A stretch of 64,000 nucleotides of DNA, taken from contig NC_050738.1 of the NCBI RefSeq assembly GCF_014529535.1, positions 4,968,588-5,032,587 on the forward strand, in the 5' to 3' direction. This DNA comes from Bradysia coprophila. Lineage: Eukaryota > Arthropoda > Insecta > Diptera > Sciaridae. A program made the translations under genes and the position numbers. Of the stretch, positions 49,204-60,395 are shown in pieces (the first letter of the stretch is position 1; each line of letters begins with the position of its first letter). Under the pieces are notes generated by a model that saw nothing but the letters and a program-made list of their open reading frames with translations, had not been told where the DNA came from and made no database searches.

Positions 49204-52200
49204 TTAATAGACATGGTTTCCTTTTTTGGCTGCGATTGGTAGTTTTTCACCGGTCAAGTATGGGTTCAAGCTCTAAAAAAGGGATAGGAATTTGATTGTG
49301 TTAATGTGTTATACAATTGAAAAACAAAGCAAGCTTTTAATAGAATAAGAAGATTCTATTTTCAAGTTAGGTACCGCAAAGATATGACGTAAAATCTGAT
49401 AAATCATCACATGGATGGTGCAAGGTCTATATGAGAAGAGTTATGCAGTTGCGTAATATGCACTAACCGCTAAAAATTTGTTCATGCATATCTCTCCACA
49501 TTTGACCAAATTGATTTTACAAGTTTACTAAAAATGTTCAATATCTGCTAAAGTTTGCTAAAATTTGGCACTTGCCCTAGAGTTTTTGTGTAAATTTAAT
49601 TGATACACACTGTGTAATAAGCTACTTTCTACTCTAGAGAAAACAAAAGCATGTAAAAAGCTATTTGACGCATGAGATGAGCATCTCCAATGAAAATAAC
49701 TATAATAACAAGATTAAAAAAAATGAATTCTCATTTAAGTTGTGCATAAAACTTTTCATTGTTAGGCAGAATGGCGATGTGACCTTTCCGAAAAGTCAAC
49801 AAATATTTCCACCATGCATCACAATTGCTTGCAAGGCCTAATTGGCCATATGTGGTGAAATCGGACAAACCTTTAGAGTAAGATTTTGCGTCCATAAAAA
49901 ATGCCCGATGCACCCTCAGTTAGGCAGTCCGACTTTGATTAATTGTAAGCATCCTATAACTAGGTCCCACCTTTTGGGCGGGTCAGGTCCCTTGACTGAC
50001 ACTTTTCTAAATGTATTTTTGACGTATTCATGAAAACTCGTTACATTTAATACATAATATATTTACTATATTAATGACTCCACGAAATGACAGCCAAATT
50101 TGACAAATTTTTTTTCTGGGAAACCGTCGAGGGTAAGGTGGAATTATTTTTGAGCTCTCAATTTTCTTACAAATTTTCAATTTTCAAGATTTTTAATCAA
50201 CCTCAATAAATAAAATATGACTCGTGTAGATTACGACCCTCGCTTCGCTCTGGCCGTAAACTTCCCACTCGTATGAGCTGTCTATTATTCTGTTTGATTG
50301 CGTTTTTGTTACATCAGAGCAGATGCGAAGCTTGTTTTGTGAATGTGGAACGAGGACTTTTTCACAAAATAAAAAAGTGCGATAGATGTTCTTCTCTTAC
50401 ACTTTTGCGTAAAAAAAGGAAGTTCCCCAGTACTTAATATACCTTCACATGGTGACATGGTAATAAATGAACTTAATTAGTTTTTGGTTCATCGTTAAAA
50501 ATAACTCAGTTTACCAATATTTTCGGTAAATTGGTACCACTCTATAATGGTAAAGGGATTAAAAATATTTGTAAAAGGAGAAATTTATTGGTAGACCGAG
50601 AAAAAATAATCCCTCGATTTCCCATTCACAAAACCTTCAATCGTGAATAAAATGTCACGACTCGTGTGAATTACGGCCCTCGCTTCGCTCTGGCCGCAAA
50701 CTTCACACTCGTAAAATTTTTACAATATTCTCTTTCATTCATTTAATTCCATGAATTTAAAAAAAATCTTCAGAAATTAATTGAGATAGTTCATCTTATT
50801 TGCCTGCAAAATTTTTTAATCAAAGTGTGCTAATTTGATAACAGGCATTTCGCTGGCGTAAGATCCGTAAGATGTGGTTGTAAAGGGAGTAAAAAACTAC
50901 TTACTTGATAAATGACAAACAACTTGATACTCAACTATCAAATTTGATAGTCAACTATCAAGTTGTTAGTCAACTATCAAATTTGATAGTCAACTAGCAA
51001 GTTGTTAGGAAGAGATGTTTACACGTTAGAAGATAGGCATCGAATGATGAAATTATTCTTCCTTCTAGTTTCATGCACGTCGAAAACAAACTTATATGAT
51101 TTACCCACACTACCAAACAAAATCAAATTTCATCAAAGTAATCTTTTTTAATTGAGGCTATGATCAACAGTATAAAATCCCGTTTTTCTCGGATAGCTTC
51201 CAGATCCTTAGTCCTATATAGCCCATCTTCGAACTTAGCCTCGGGATTTTAATTCCACGTATTTAAAAAAAAGAATCATCCAAATTGATTGAGAATAACT
51301 CAAGTTATCGTGCCCTCAACGATTTTTTGTTACCCACATTTAACGTTTTTCATAGCATTTCATACATTTTCAATCACAGTGAACCTTTTTGTTACCCACA
51401 TTTTTCGGTATTTTCTGGTGTAAGACCCTGACTTTCAGTCAAGGGAATTAGTATTAATCCACATACAGTGTATAGAAAATGTTTGAGAATGGTTTTTGCG
51501 ATCTGAGACCGAGCCCTAGTACATGTATGAAGCGAGGAAAAAGTGAAGACAATCTACTGTACCACTGACATGAGCTGTACCAGTTAGCCGTAATCAAATA
51601 TAAATTTCTCCAAGCAAATCTGTTTATGATAAAGAAGCATAATCCATATAGTGACTTTTTCTCCTATCCAGGCAGGTTGAAAAACACCCGAAAAGTAAGA
51701 AATGTCTTTCATCTAAATAGCAGATTTGTTACTGCTACCCATAATTTATTAAGCAAAGAGGAATCGAAATAAATTTTAATTTCTGAACTAGTTACCTTGT
51801 GTGGTTGGAATTTTTTCGCCACCAAATTCTTGTGTTCCGACGTATGAAATTGCCTTGCCAAATACGATTCCAAATTCGAACTGAGCTGACGGCCACCATC
51901 ATTTTGATCCTGTCCGGAACAGTCAAACATATGTTCGCCATCACACATACACTCCTGGGCCGATTGATAGTCCCGACTGTAAGCTGCTGTATTTTCAAAG
52001 TTCACCTGACATCCTTGTTCTTCAGTAAATCCGACGGGACACTACAAAATTCAATTTTCAGTTAATTTCGACGGAAATCTTCTCAGAAAAAGTTGATCAA
52101 AACGAACTGGATTCGGTGGGTTGCAATATGCCGGTAGAGTAGCATCGGTCTTGATTTGGGGAGAAATATGTCTGGGTCCTTCGCCGCCACCGCCTGACAC

Positions 52201-52604
52201 GAATTGATGTCCCCACAACGAACTGTGCTGTAGATATTCCTGATCGCGTAGGGATGGACTCGGGTTATTACCTTCCAACAGTGAATCGTAATCCATTTGT
52301 TCGGCTTCCAGGTCTTTGGATGCACGCGACATCAATTCCAATCGTGATGGCATATCGTTGATTGACGGATCAATGTATGAATCATCCGAAGCAACATCAA
52401 CCAAATCCTTTCCCATACGATCTACGATTTCCCGTAGAAGAACATCCGATAAATATGGTTCCTGGAAATCGTTTACGTAATTAGTAAATTTTGAGTTTTG
52501 CTTTTGCATTGACCTCTTACATTTACTGAGCTGGATAGGTATCCCCATATTTGATCGGGTATGATGACTGCGATGGCCAAAACATAACAAAAAATGTGAT
52601 TCAT
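49204..52604 (-). CDS. 7B2: Neuroendocrine protein 7B2 (secretogranin V)
   Basis: Secretory-pathway chaperone that escorts pro-PC2 and, through its C-terminal peptide, inhibits the enzyme. Four coding exons, all phase 0: 52604-52521, 52461-52108, 52041-51796, 49272-49204; 250 residues. Exon 1 is the signal peptide (MNHIFCYVLAIAVII). Exon 2 has DVLLREIVDRMG, RDQEYLQHSSLWGHQFV, GGGGEGP and KTDATLPAYCNPPNP. The PPNP-CP motif is split by the intron and resumes CPVGFTEEQGCQVNFENTAAYSRDYQ. Exon 4 encodes the inhibitory tail SLNPYLTGEKLPIAAKKG (vertebrate type: NPYL..VAKK). A 3' splice site (TTTTGCAG) 23 nt upstream of the ATG shows a spliced 5' UTR. The last intron is 2.5 kb. In this model no RxxR furin site precedes SLNPYL; the residues there are AKKFQPHK. 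An unseen small exon in that intron could supply it. Confidence 0.93.
50215..50275. repeat. Hairpin-like repeat in the 7B2 intron, copy 1
   Basis: CTCGTGTAGATTACGACCCT, then CGCTTCGCTCTGGCCGTAAA and CCCACTCGT. It reads as an imperfect palindrome (ACTCGTG..AC-TCGT) and recurs at 50658-50716. Confidence 0.65.
50658..50716. repeat. Hairpin-like repeat in the 7B2 intron, copy 2
   Basis: CTCGTGTGAATTACGGCCCT, then CGCTTCGCTCTGGCCGCAAA and CACACTCGT, about 440 bp from copy 1 and in the same orientation. The pairing of GTGTGAA/TTCACAC is better than in copy 1. Confidence 0.65.
50929..51008. repeat. Short palindromic tandem array in the 7B2 intron
   Basis: AACTATCAAATTTGATAGTC alternates with AACTATCAAGTTGTTAGTC. 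Each 20-bp half is itself nearly palindromic. Confidence 0.8.
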
Positions 52605-52680
52605 GTTCAGAGGGCAAGCGGAAATCCTGCAAAATGAATTTTAGTGTAAAATTGGAGTAAAAATCGTTGTCTCACTAATA

Positions 52681-52770
52681 CAGTCGACGCCAGTGAAAAA
52701 TAGACACGAATTTTCTTTAGCTGTTTTTCAGCTGGTCCACTCACACACAAATGGAAATGCTTGTACGAGG
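52681..52770 (+). mobile_element. Half MITE of the lipase-intron family, just upstream of 7B2
   Basis: TA, then CAGTCGACGCCAGTGAAAAA and TTAGCTGTTTTTCAGCTG resemble the left half of 22707-22859. The right half is missing. It begins about 75 bp from the 7B2 start codon, within its 5' UTR intron. Confidence 0.55.
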
Positions 52771-52932
52771 TAGTGGTCAAACTTTACCGTCCAAATTCAT
52801 ATTCAAGTATAATAGAGAATTATAGGCTAGAAGTTTGTTATTATCATCTAAAAAGTCCACTTAGTCCACAATTATTGCAAAGATCTGTTCAATCCTATCA
52901 TCTGTGACACCTTTGTCTAGAGGAACACCATT

Positions 52933-53133
52933 AACCTGTCACAAACAGCAAGCATATTAACAGAGTTACTATTCAAACTATTGCTTCATTTGATCGAAGA
53001 TTTTCAGAGATTGATGTCAGAAATCTTTTACTTCATTTGTTTTGAACGTGCTTTTTGCTGTATAAGACTTCATTAGTCAGAGCTAATCGTTTATTCTTGC
53101 TGTTGTTGTTACAGATGACAGCTGTAACAGGTT
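52933..53133 (+). mobile_element. Near-full copy of the AACAGATG MITE family (201 bp)
   Basis: The left end AACCTGTCACAAACAGCAAG and the right end GACAGCTGTAACAGGTT are inverted. Inside are ATCTTTTACTTCATTTGTTT and AGAGCTAATCGTTTATTCTT. It matches 38984-39174 through most of its length. Confidence 0.8.
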
Positions 53134-55035
53134 AAGAACCCGAAATCGTATGATTAAAGAACATGGCTGTTTGTCTCACAATCCAGTCAAATAGAATTTT
53201 TGCAACAATTAAATCTAATTGTTCTTTTGTTTTAGGTGTCTCCTAAATCTCTGACATTAGATCTTTTACTTATTAAGTTTTACTGTTCGTTCAACCACAT
53301 CATATAAAAGTAAGACGTTATAAGACGTTTCTACAGTCTACACTCTAAAACCATGAAAGCGGAATCTTTCCACACCAACCTGCGAGACATTCTTTGTATA
53401 TTTCCGAATGTGCTTGATTTCAATTGCTCTTCGTCAAAATAGCTCTACGCCTCATCTGTGTAAATAATCTACAGTTCCGGATATGATCGAAAAGAATATC
53501 TTACGAATCATTCGCGATGGCATTCTGTTACCCCTCCTCTCAACTTAAATTTCAACAACTTTAAACGAATGCATGTAATTTATGGAAAGGGATTGACGTA
53601 AATGTTCGATATATTCGTTTTCTAGTTTTTAAATCGTTTTCCATCGCAATATGAATCGATATTGGGGAGCGGCCTCAAATATGTAGGTACTTCACAAATT
53701 ATGAAAAATATAATTTTCATGAAATGTTGTCAGTGTTGTCACAGGGAATCTCACATTTCAGTTTCAACAATATTGTTTTCACTTCAACAATATTGTTATT
53801 GGGAAAATGTGATTTTCCAAGTGCAACTCTTCAAATTTACAGACTCTAAATCACCGTAGACGAACTTCACATGACATTCATTCTGTCGTCCCCCGATTAC
53901 CATAAAAACAACCGCAAGTCGAACATTTATCCACATTTTATTTACAATGTGGAACACCACCTGTTGAGAATAAATTATTGTAGGAAAAATCGATACTGTG
54001 ACGGGGCTAGAGGTGACCGAGAGTGGTGTTTTTTCATGTAATAATTATGCGACTTCAATTATAATAAATCACTCGGTGTAATCGTTAGATAAGAGGATTT
54101 TAATGCAAACGTAGTCAATTTGAGTCTTCGATTTATTTCAGGGCTTATACACGCACACATAATACATCACATCACTTTAGAAAGATGACGTATGAAAGGG
54201 TGTTTTATCGAATTTACGTAACATTCCCATCTTGCTGATGTTTAGTTCATTGTTTTCTCTTTTCATTTGAGCTAATCGAACAAAATACCAAACCATACCT
54301 ACCCACTTGTCTATTCGGAGATGAAACACTTAGCAAAAATTTTATTTTTAGTGTCACACTTTCAACGATTGCACTGTCAATATTCAATATGGCTGAACAT
54401 AAACTTCTGTATACTGTCGGTTATCCCACTTCAAAATCAAATGCAAGTTTCAACAAAGTATGAATGAAAAGCTCTTATGAGAAGAGAAAAAATGAGAGAA
54501 TTTTCCATTCGAAAGCTTTCGATCTCTGTGACGTCGACAGATTTTTCCGACAAAAAATATTGTGGGAAAGTAACGCCATCTCTTGTACATTCTACGAACG
54601 ACGGAAATTTTCATAGATTTTCCGTTCATTGATGAAAAAACCAAAAATGAGCTTTGTGTTATCAATATACGTATAAGTATATGCATACACATCAATAAAT
54701 ATACATCGAATATTCCAGACATTTATACGAATTTTTCAACAAAATTCAGAATATATAACGTTGGCGGTTACGACTGTGCACTATTGTGGAGTTAGGGCAG
54801 AGATTTACAAATATATCGTGTAGCCATAAAAACACCAATGAACTTTTGCCAAAATGTTGCGGTTTGATGAATGGACTGTAAATGTTGCGTAGGTTTAACT
54901 GAACAAGCAGTCTTGGTAATTTCGATAAATTGATGCATAGTAAGAATATTTCGGAGGAATGAAGGCGTTGACTAAAATATTGTGAAATGGGTTGTGATAT
55001 AGTTTCGTTCAACGAGAGGGGAAATCAGGGGAAAT

Positions 55036-55376
55036 CAGATGGCGTTGCGAGTAACTCTATGATAAATTTGAATATTTGTATGGAGGATGTAAGATTTTTC
55101 TGAATTTAAAAATTTTGGAGTACGGAAATGGAGGTTTTTGATTTTTCTCGTTATAAATAAAACGTTCTGCATCGTTTAAAAATAGTTCCAGTGAATAATT
55201 ATTTTTTCTTGAAATTTCATGCGGAACTATTTTTATACGACAGAAAACATTTTAATTTTAACAAGAAAAATCAAAAACTTTGATTTCCGCACTCCAAAAC
55301 TTTTAGATTCAGAAAAATCTCACATCCTCCATACAAATATTCAAATTTATCATAGAGTTACTCCTAGCGTCATCTG
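55036..55376. mobile_element. MITE, 341 bp
   Basis: The left end CAGATGGCGTTGCGAGTAAC is mirrored by GTTACTCCTAGCGTCATCTG. Arms continue through TATGATAAATTTGAATATTTG over about 130 bp with good identity. No clear flanking duplication. Confidence 0.85.
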
Positions 55377-55554
55377 TTAGTCTTTCTACATACATGCAAT
55401 TTTTGCCAAAAACAAGATGGCGAAAATCACAACCCATTGTTAACACTGCGGAAACAGTCAATGGAAAGTATGGTTAACCTTTTAGATACTAAAACGGTGG
55501 GCATTTTAGCTATCGAGTCTACTACTTCTTTTGATCCAACAAATTTCAAGACAG

Positions 55555-55660
55555 TTATACGACATCTTTTACTTCATTATTTTTTGCTGTAAGTATAAGA
55601 ACAGAAACCGTGGTCATCAATTATGTTTATTGCCCGTTGCGTCGATAACAGATGAACATC
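55555..55660 (+). repeat. Copy of the AACAGATG dispersed family
   Basis: CATCTTTTACTTCATTATTT is followed by CAATTATGTTTATTGCCCG and GCGTCGATAACAGATGAAC. Confidence 0.65.
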
Positions 55661-56794
55661 AACATCCGTTCATCAAAGGTAATATAATTTTGAAAATGTC
55701 TCTGACCCAGACATTGTCAATTGATTAAAGAGAGATATATCAAAAAATTAGAAGATGAATCGAAATCTGATCGTATCTGTCTTTAGTGACCTTTACCTTA
55801 CGTCGCATTATAGTTAATCAAGCTCAAACGAATTTTCACATCGGTATTTTTCATCTCCATATTGAACGGACACGTAAAGCCGACAAACAAGCCGGCAAAT
55901 CATTAGTAATCTTTTTCCAACAAAACCAACATCAGCAATGGTAGTGGTAGAGTAGAACATACAAAAATGATGCATAATTTCGCCGGACAAGGACAAATAC
56001 GGTCTCTTGACGTCATCTGCTGATGTTCGGTGAAAAAACTGTTCTTTGCGTCGGAAAAAGGGTATACGCTTCTGTATGTATAAAGTCTCTCTCTATAGAT
56101 GTTCGTTGTGTGTATAGCTCAGCGCTTTGAATAATAATTCAATCGCTTTAACATACAAACAAGAAAATGTTTGTTGATATTTTTCTCGGAAAAAAAACTA
56201 ATTTCCATACGTTCGTATGTGGATAATGTATCGTGTCCAATGACGTAAAAGACGACGATGGAAAATTGTAATTGAATATATTGTCTACTTGTCGAATGTT
56301 TTTGATTGAATCAGGATAGATTAGTTCTTAATGACTTCATTTTGTAAACCAAAACAGGTAGTTACCCATTCATCACTATGAGCCTTTCTTACTGACTGAT
56401 GTCTATGGTGAGTATTGATATGAATATGGATCGACGGAAATTGCTAGACTCGATAATGAGATAGATAAAACTTTCAGCTGGTATAGATAAAGGCGAAATG
56501 AAACTTGTTATCGCTCTTGAATTTCGTAATAATGTTGCATCATGGACACTGTCGATTGGACAAGAGATTACAAAAAAAAAAACGATTTTCGACATCAAAA
56601 TTCAATGACCAAAGTCACTTTTGAGATCTAATGGACTTTGTCACGGAATTTGCACGAAAACTTACGGTATATGCAATGCAAAAAGAATAGGAATGCGGAA
56701 AATTCGCTTCATGAAAACTTTATGAAAGGTATGGCAATGGTATCATTAAATATTTCACTACTTTTGTTGAATGTATCGCTAAATATTTGACTTT

Positions 56795-56925
56795 GATACA
56801 AAATCTGTTACTTCGTCGATTTTATCATAAGTTTTAGTTTGACTCTAATAAGGGAAGGGAACTGGAGCCACAGTTCTTTGCTTACTTTTTTCTTCGCTGT
56901 AATAACAGATGACTGGTTATTTTTG
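56795..56925 (+). repeat. Copy of the AACAGATG dispersed family
   Basis: AATCTGTTACTTCGTCGATT is followed by TTTGCTTACTTTTTTCTTCG and CTGTAATAACAGATGACTGG. Confidence 0.6.
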
Positions 56926-57019
56926 AAGGGTTTCTGTATTAAATCTGTTACCTCTTCTTGAATTAATTTTTTTTTCACAGGATTGATATAGACACGACCT
57001 GAATAAATTTACGAAGTGA

Positions 57020-57090
57020 GTATTTGCACCCGGCTACAAATAGCTTAAGATGTACTATTTGCACCTTGGTGTGACTATTTGCACCCATAC
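57020..57090. repeat. Triplicated TATTTGCACC motif
   Basis: TATTTGCACC occurs three times in about 65 bp (near 57023, 57057 and 57078) with degenerate spacers. No function is inferred. Confidence 0.6.
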
Positions 57091-57343
57091 AGTGCAAGTT
57101 TCCTTGTCCAAACGTGTCTAACAATTGGGTGTTTTGTTAGTTTGCTATAGCAACTTGAATCCTTCTTGTACAGCAATCCTTCTTGTGGCCAAAAAATTGA
57201 ATGCAAATAGTGTCAGATTTAACTACTTTCTGTTGAGATCAGATAAAAACATGTCCTATCCATACGTATGATGTACCTAGGCTTGAAGATTTATCAAATC
57301 AATGGAATAATGGTAAAAATTAGGAGATGGAAGGTAGTCTGGT

Positions 57344-57933
57344 GCTCATATTGAATGTATAAAGCGATTTTATGGTTGATTATCGTATGTGGGTCGGCCA
57401 CGAACTCGAATCGCAATGTTGCCAAGCTGGAATCGACCTGGTTTGGGCCAGGGAGCCGCCGTCAGCTAAAACTTCTTTCGGCTCTATAAAATTGAATTTT
57501 GATCTGAATTGAGTGGGAAAAAAATCTTGTGTTCCTTGAACCTTTCTGCATACGGGAAAAATATAAGTGCTTGAAAAAGTATGCAGGTAGCACTGTAATT
57601 CAAGATGGCGCCCATCAATACAAAAAAATGTGTAAATCTGGAAAATCCGGTAAATGCTTTTTTTAAAGTAATTAATGTTTATTATTTTTAACATAAAATT
57701 GACACCATTCGGAATAATTTCGCTCATGGAACCATGTCAAAAATATTTCATTTTATATTTTTAAATAAATTTTCAAAAATCAAAATTTCATAGAGCGAAA
57801 AGAAGTGTTAGGCAACGTCGGCCCCCTAGACCAAACCAGGAAGATCCCAGCTTGGCAACATCGCGATTTGAGTTACAGGTCGATCCATCTACGATAATCA
57901 ACCATAAAATCGCTTTTTACATTCAATATGAGC
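57344..57933. mobile_element. MITE or foldback element, 590 bp
   Basis: The left end GCTCATATTGAATGTATAAA is mirrored by TTTTTACATTCAATATGAGC. The roughly 130-bp arms pair through TTATGGTTGATTATCGTA and CAACATCGCGATTTGAG/CTCGAATCGCAATGTTG. The middle is AT-rich and non-coding. Confidence 0.85.
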
Positions 57934-60088
57934 GAAACGGCTTTTTTGGACAACTCGCACTTGACTAAGGGCAGAAAAACACCTGTGAACATTGGTGGTG
58001 CTGAGGCTATTGCTTGAGGTGGAAACGTGAAGTAGTGGCTGTCAATATAGAATTTCAGCAAAGAAAATTTAAAGGAAGATTTTCGCCACTGTTTGTACTG
58101 TTACTGTGATATCCTACAAATGTCGTCTTCTGATAAATATAAATGTTCTTACATTTCTGCCAATGACAATGATGACTTTCGCAAAAAAAAAAACTTCCAA
58201 CCCAACCAGTTTTAGGTATAATTTAAACATTCCCTTATCTTAACATATTTATCGTAATGTTCGAATTTACCAAATTTTATAAATGTTCCCTGCTTTACAT
58301 TCTCATTTTTGGCTGCTGCTCCTCCGAACAGAAGAACATTTTTACGGTTTAACCCAGCACACACATAGAGCAAAATGAAGAAAAGCTTTTTATCCGTTCC
58401 GCATCCACATAAACATTTTTGTTTATGAAGAAAAATCCAAAAATAAAATAGTGCGGCTAGCCTGAATGTCGCCACATAAGTAAAAGTTACCAAAGTAATT
58501 CTTTTCGTTAAGTTATGGCATAAAAAAGTATAAGAATGTAAAAGGAAAACTGTATGTGGTGAAAATGTTTATGTGAATGATACATTGGTGACAATTAAAT
58601 TCGTTTCATTGACTTCAATAATAAAATTAACGAACAAAAATTATTTTTTATGGAAATCGTTAGGTTGGTGGCTTTTTTCTCTTCGTTTGTTTGATAAAAC
58701 AAAACCATTACAAAACCTAAAGTGGACCTAGTCCCCATAGACAGATATTGGATGACAGCCCCCACACATTATGTTCAATAGAAATGAGTTTGACTAATTA
58801 AATAAATGACTTCATTAACGACCAGCTTTATGTCTGAATTGCTCAGGGTGGTTTCCATATATTTTACGAAAATATTTCGTCTGCCATTTGAAGATAAGTA
58901 AAAAGAAATCTGGAAAATGTGTGGATTTCATCTTTCTTTTACATTTTTTCGGAATTTTGTGTTCGATTTTTATCTTGAAAGGAAAAAGTTATAACACAGA
59001 GAACGATAGGACAATAAGATCGTTGTTCCGAATGATGATTGAGCAAAGCAAAAAAAAATGGAGATAGTGTCGTCAACATAATATGCTTCCTTAAGATAGC
59101 ATATTTGGTTGATATCCTTAACATGGAAATACCAAGATAGCACAACTGAAAATGTTGGCATCGGATCATATCATTATAAATGTTGTCACAAAGTAATTTT
59201 CGTTGTTTATTTCCGGAATCTCGACCTATGAACAGTTCAACTTCATAAAGCGATCGTTTCCTGATAATTGATAATCGGGAATTCTTTAATTACCATCTGC
59301 TGGTAAGAATCTACGTTCCAACGTGCCCAGTAACTGCGACATTTGTTTCTAATGCTAGAAGACGAAGAATGTTTGCCCTGGCATTTTCGTTTTTGAGTGC
59401 TAGTGTATATCTCAGTCGGACTGTGTCACAGAGAAGGCAAATTCGTATCGAATGTCTAACAAAATTTAAGGATAAAATTGTTATCAAAAGAATCCTGACA
59501 ATCCCTGATATTAAATCTGCCTCGGCTAGTCCTTCCCTTAGAAGTTTTATTTTCAAAATTGCATACTTTATGTAACATCAATATCTTCTGATTTCTCTAC
59601 TCTGAGAAATATACTAGGGCTACCCCCGTTACAGCTTCCCTGGCGTTCAAATACGTCTCTACCAGAAACAAACATTTTTCTCAGCTTTATAAAGTAACGA
59701 TCTCAGCCATTTCGTTAATTTATTCCACTGTTTAGATGTGCTAAATGCAATTTTACATTCACCAAATAGAATTTCACCTTGGCGTGAGTGGTGTTACCAG
59801 AACATTAATTGTTTCCCATGGTGCAGATAGAAATCTTCATTAAATTGACTCATGTGGTTTGACTCTTTTTAACGTCCTTTTGATTATGTTAAACAGCTGA
59901 GTTATGCGTTGGTGTAGCTGGTGTAGCTCAGAAGAGACTCTAGCATAATAGCACATTATCACAATTGATTTTTATTGTTGCATAGATTCAGTTTAGAATT
60001 GTATCCCAATCCGACGATTGTTTAGTTCATAGGCTACATTCCTTCATTACAAATTTCATTTACACATTTTTATTGCTTTAGGTTGTGT

Positions 60089-60151
60089 TCCAGTTTCAAA
60101 CACGACAGAGTAAAGTTAAGTTTATTTTACTCTGCCGTGGTTTCAAACTGT
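60089..60151. repeat. Small hairpin
   Basis: CAGTTTCAAACACGACAGAG pairs with CTCTGCCGTGGTTTCAAACTG around a short AT loop. It could be a minimal MITE. Confidence 0.55.
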
Positions 60152-60324
60152 TGCCTTATCAGTTATGTGACATAGAACTCTGTTGAGATATACTTAAGCA
60201 TTTAGTTTAGATACTAAATAATGCCGCGTCATCTGAGACGACTTGTCTCTTGATTTATCTGAACCATATAACCCTTATAAACATTTAATCTATAGCTTCT
60301 CTTGATAAGACGGTTATTTTTAGC

Positions 60325-60395
60325 AGATGAAATCTTTTACTTCATTATAGTCTTAACAACTTAACTTTTCCTGTTTATATACGATAACATCATCA
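60325..60395 (+). repeat. Decayed copy of the AACAGATG dispersed family
   Basis: AAATCTTTTACTTCATTATA is followed by TATACGATAACATCATC. The right part is lost. Confidence 0.45.

Noticed and set aside
59920..59950. tRNA-like GTGTAGCTCAG word
   Set aside because: No acceptor stem, anticodon arm or T-loop (GGTTCGA..C) could be placed at the right spacing.
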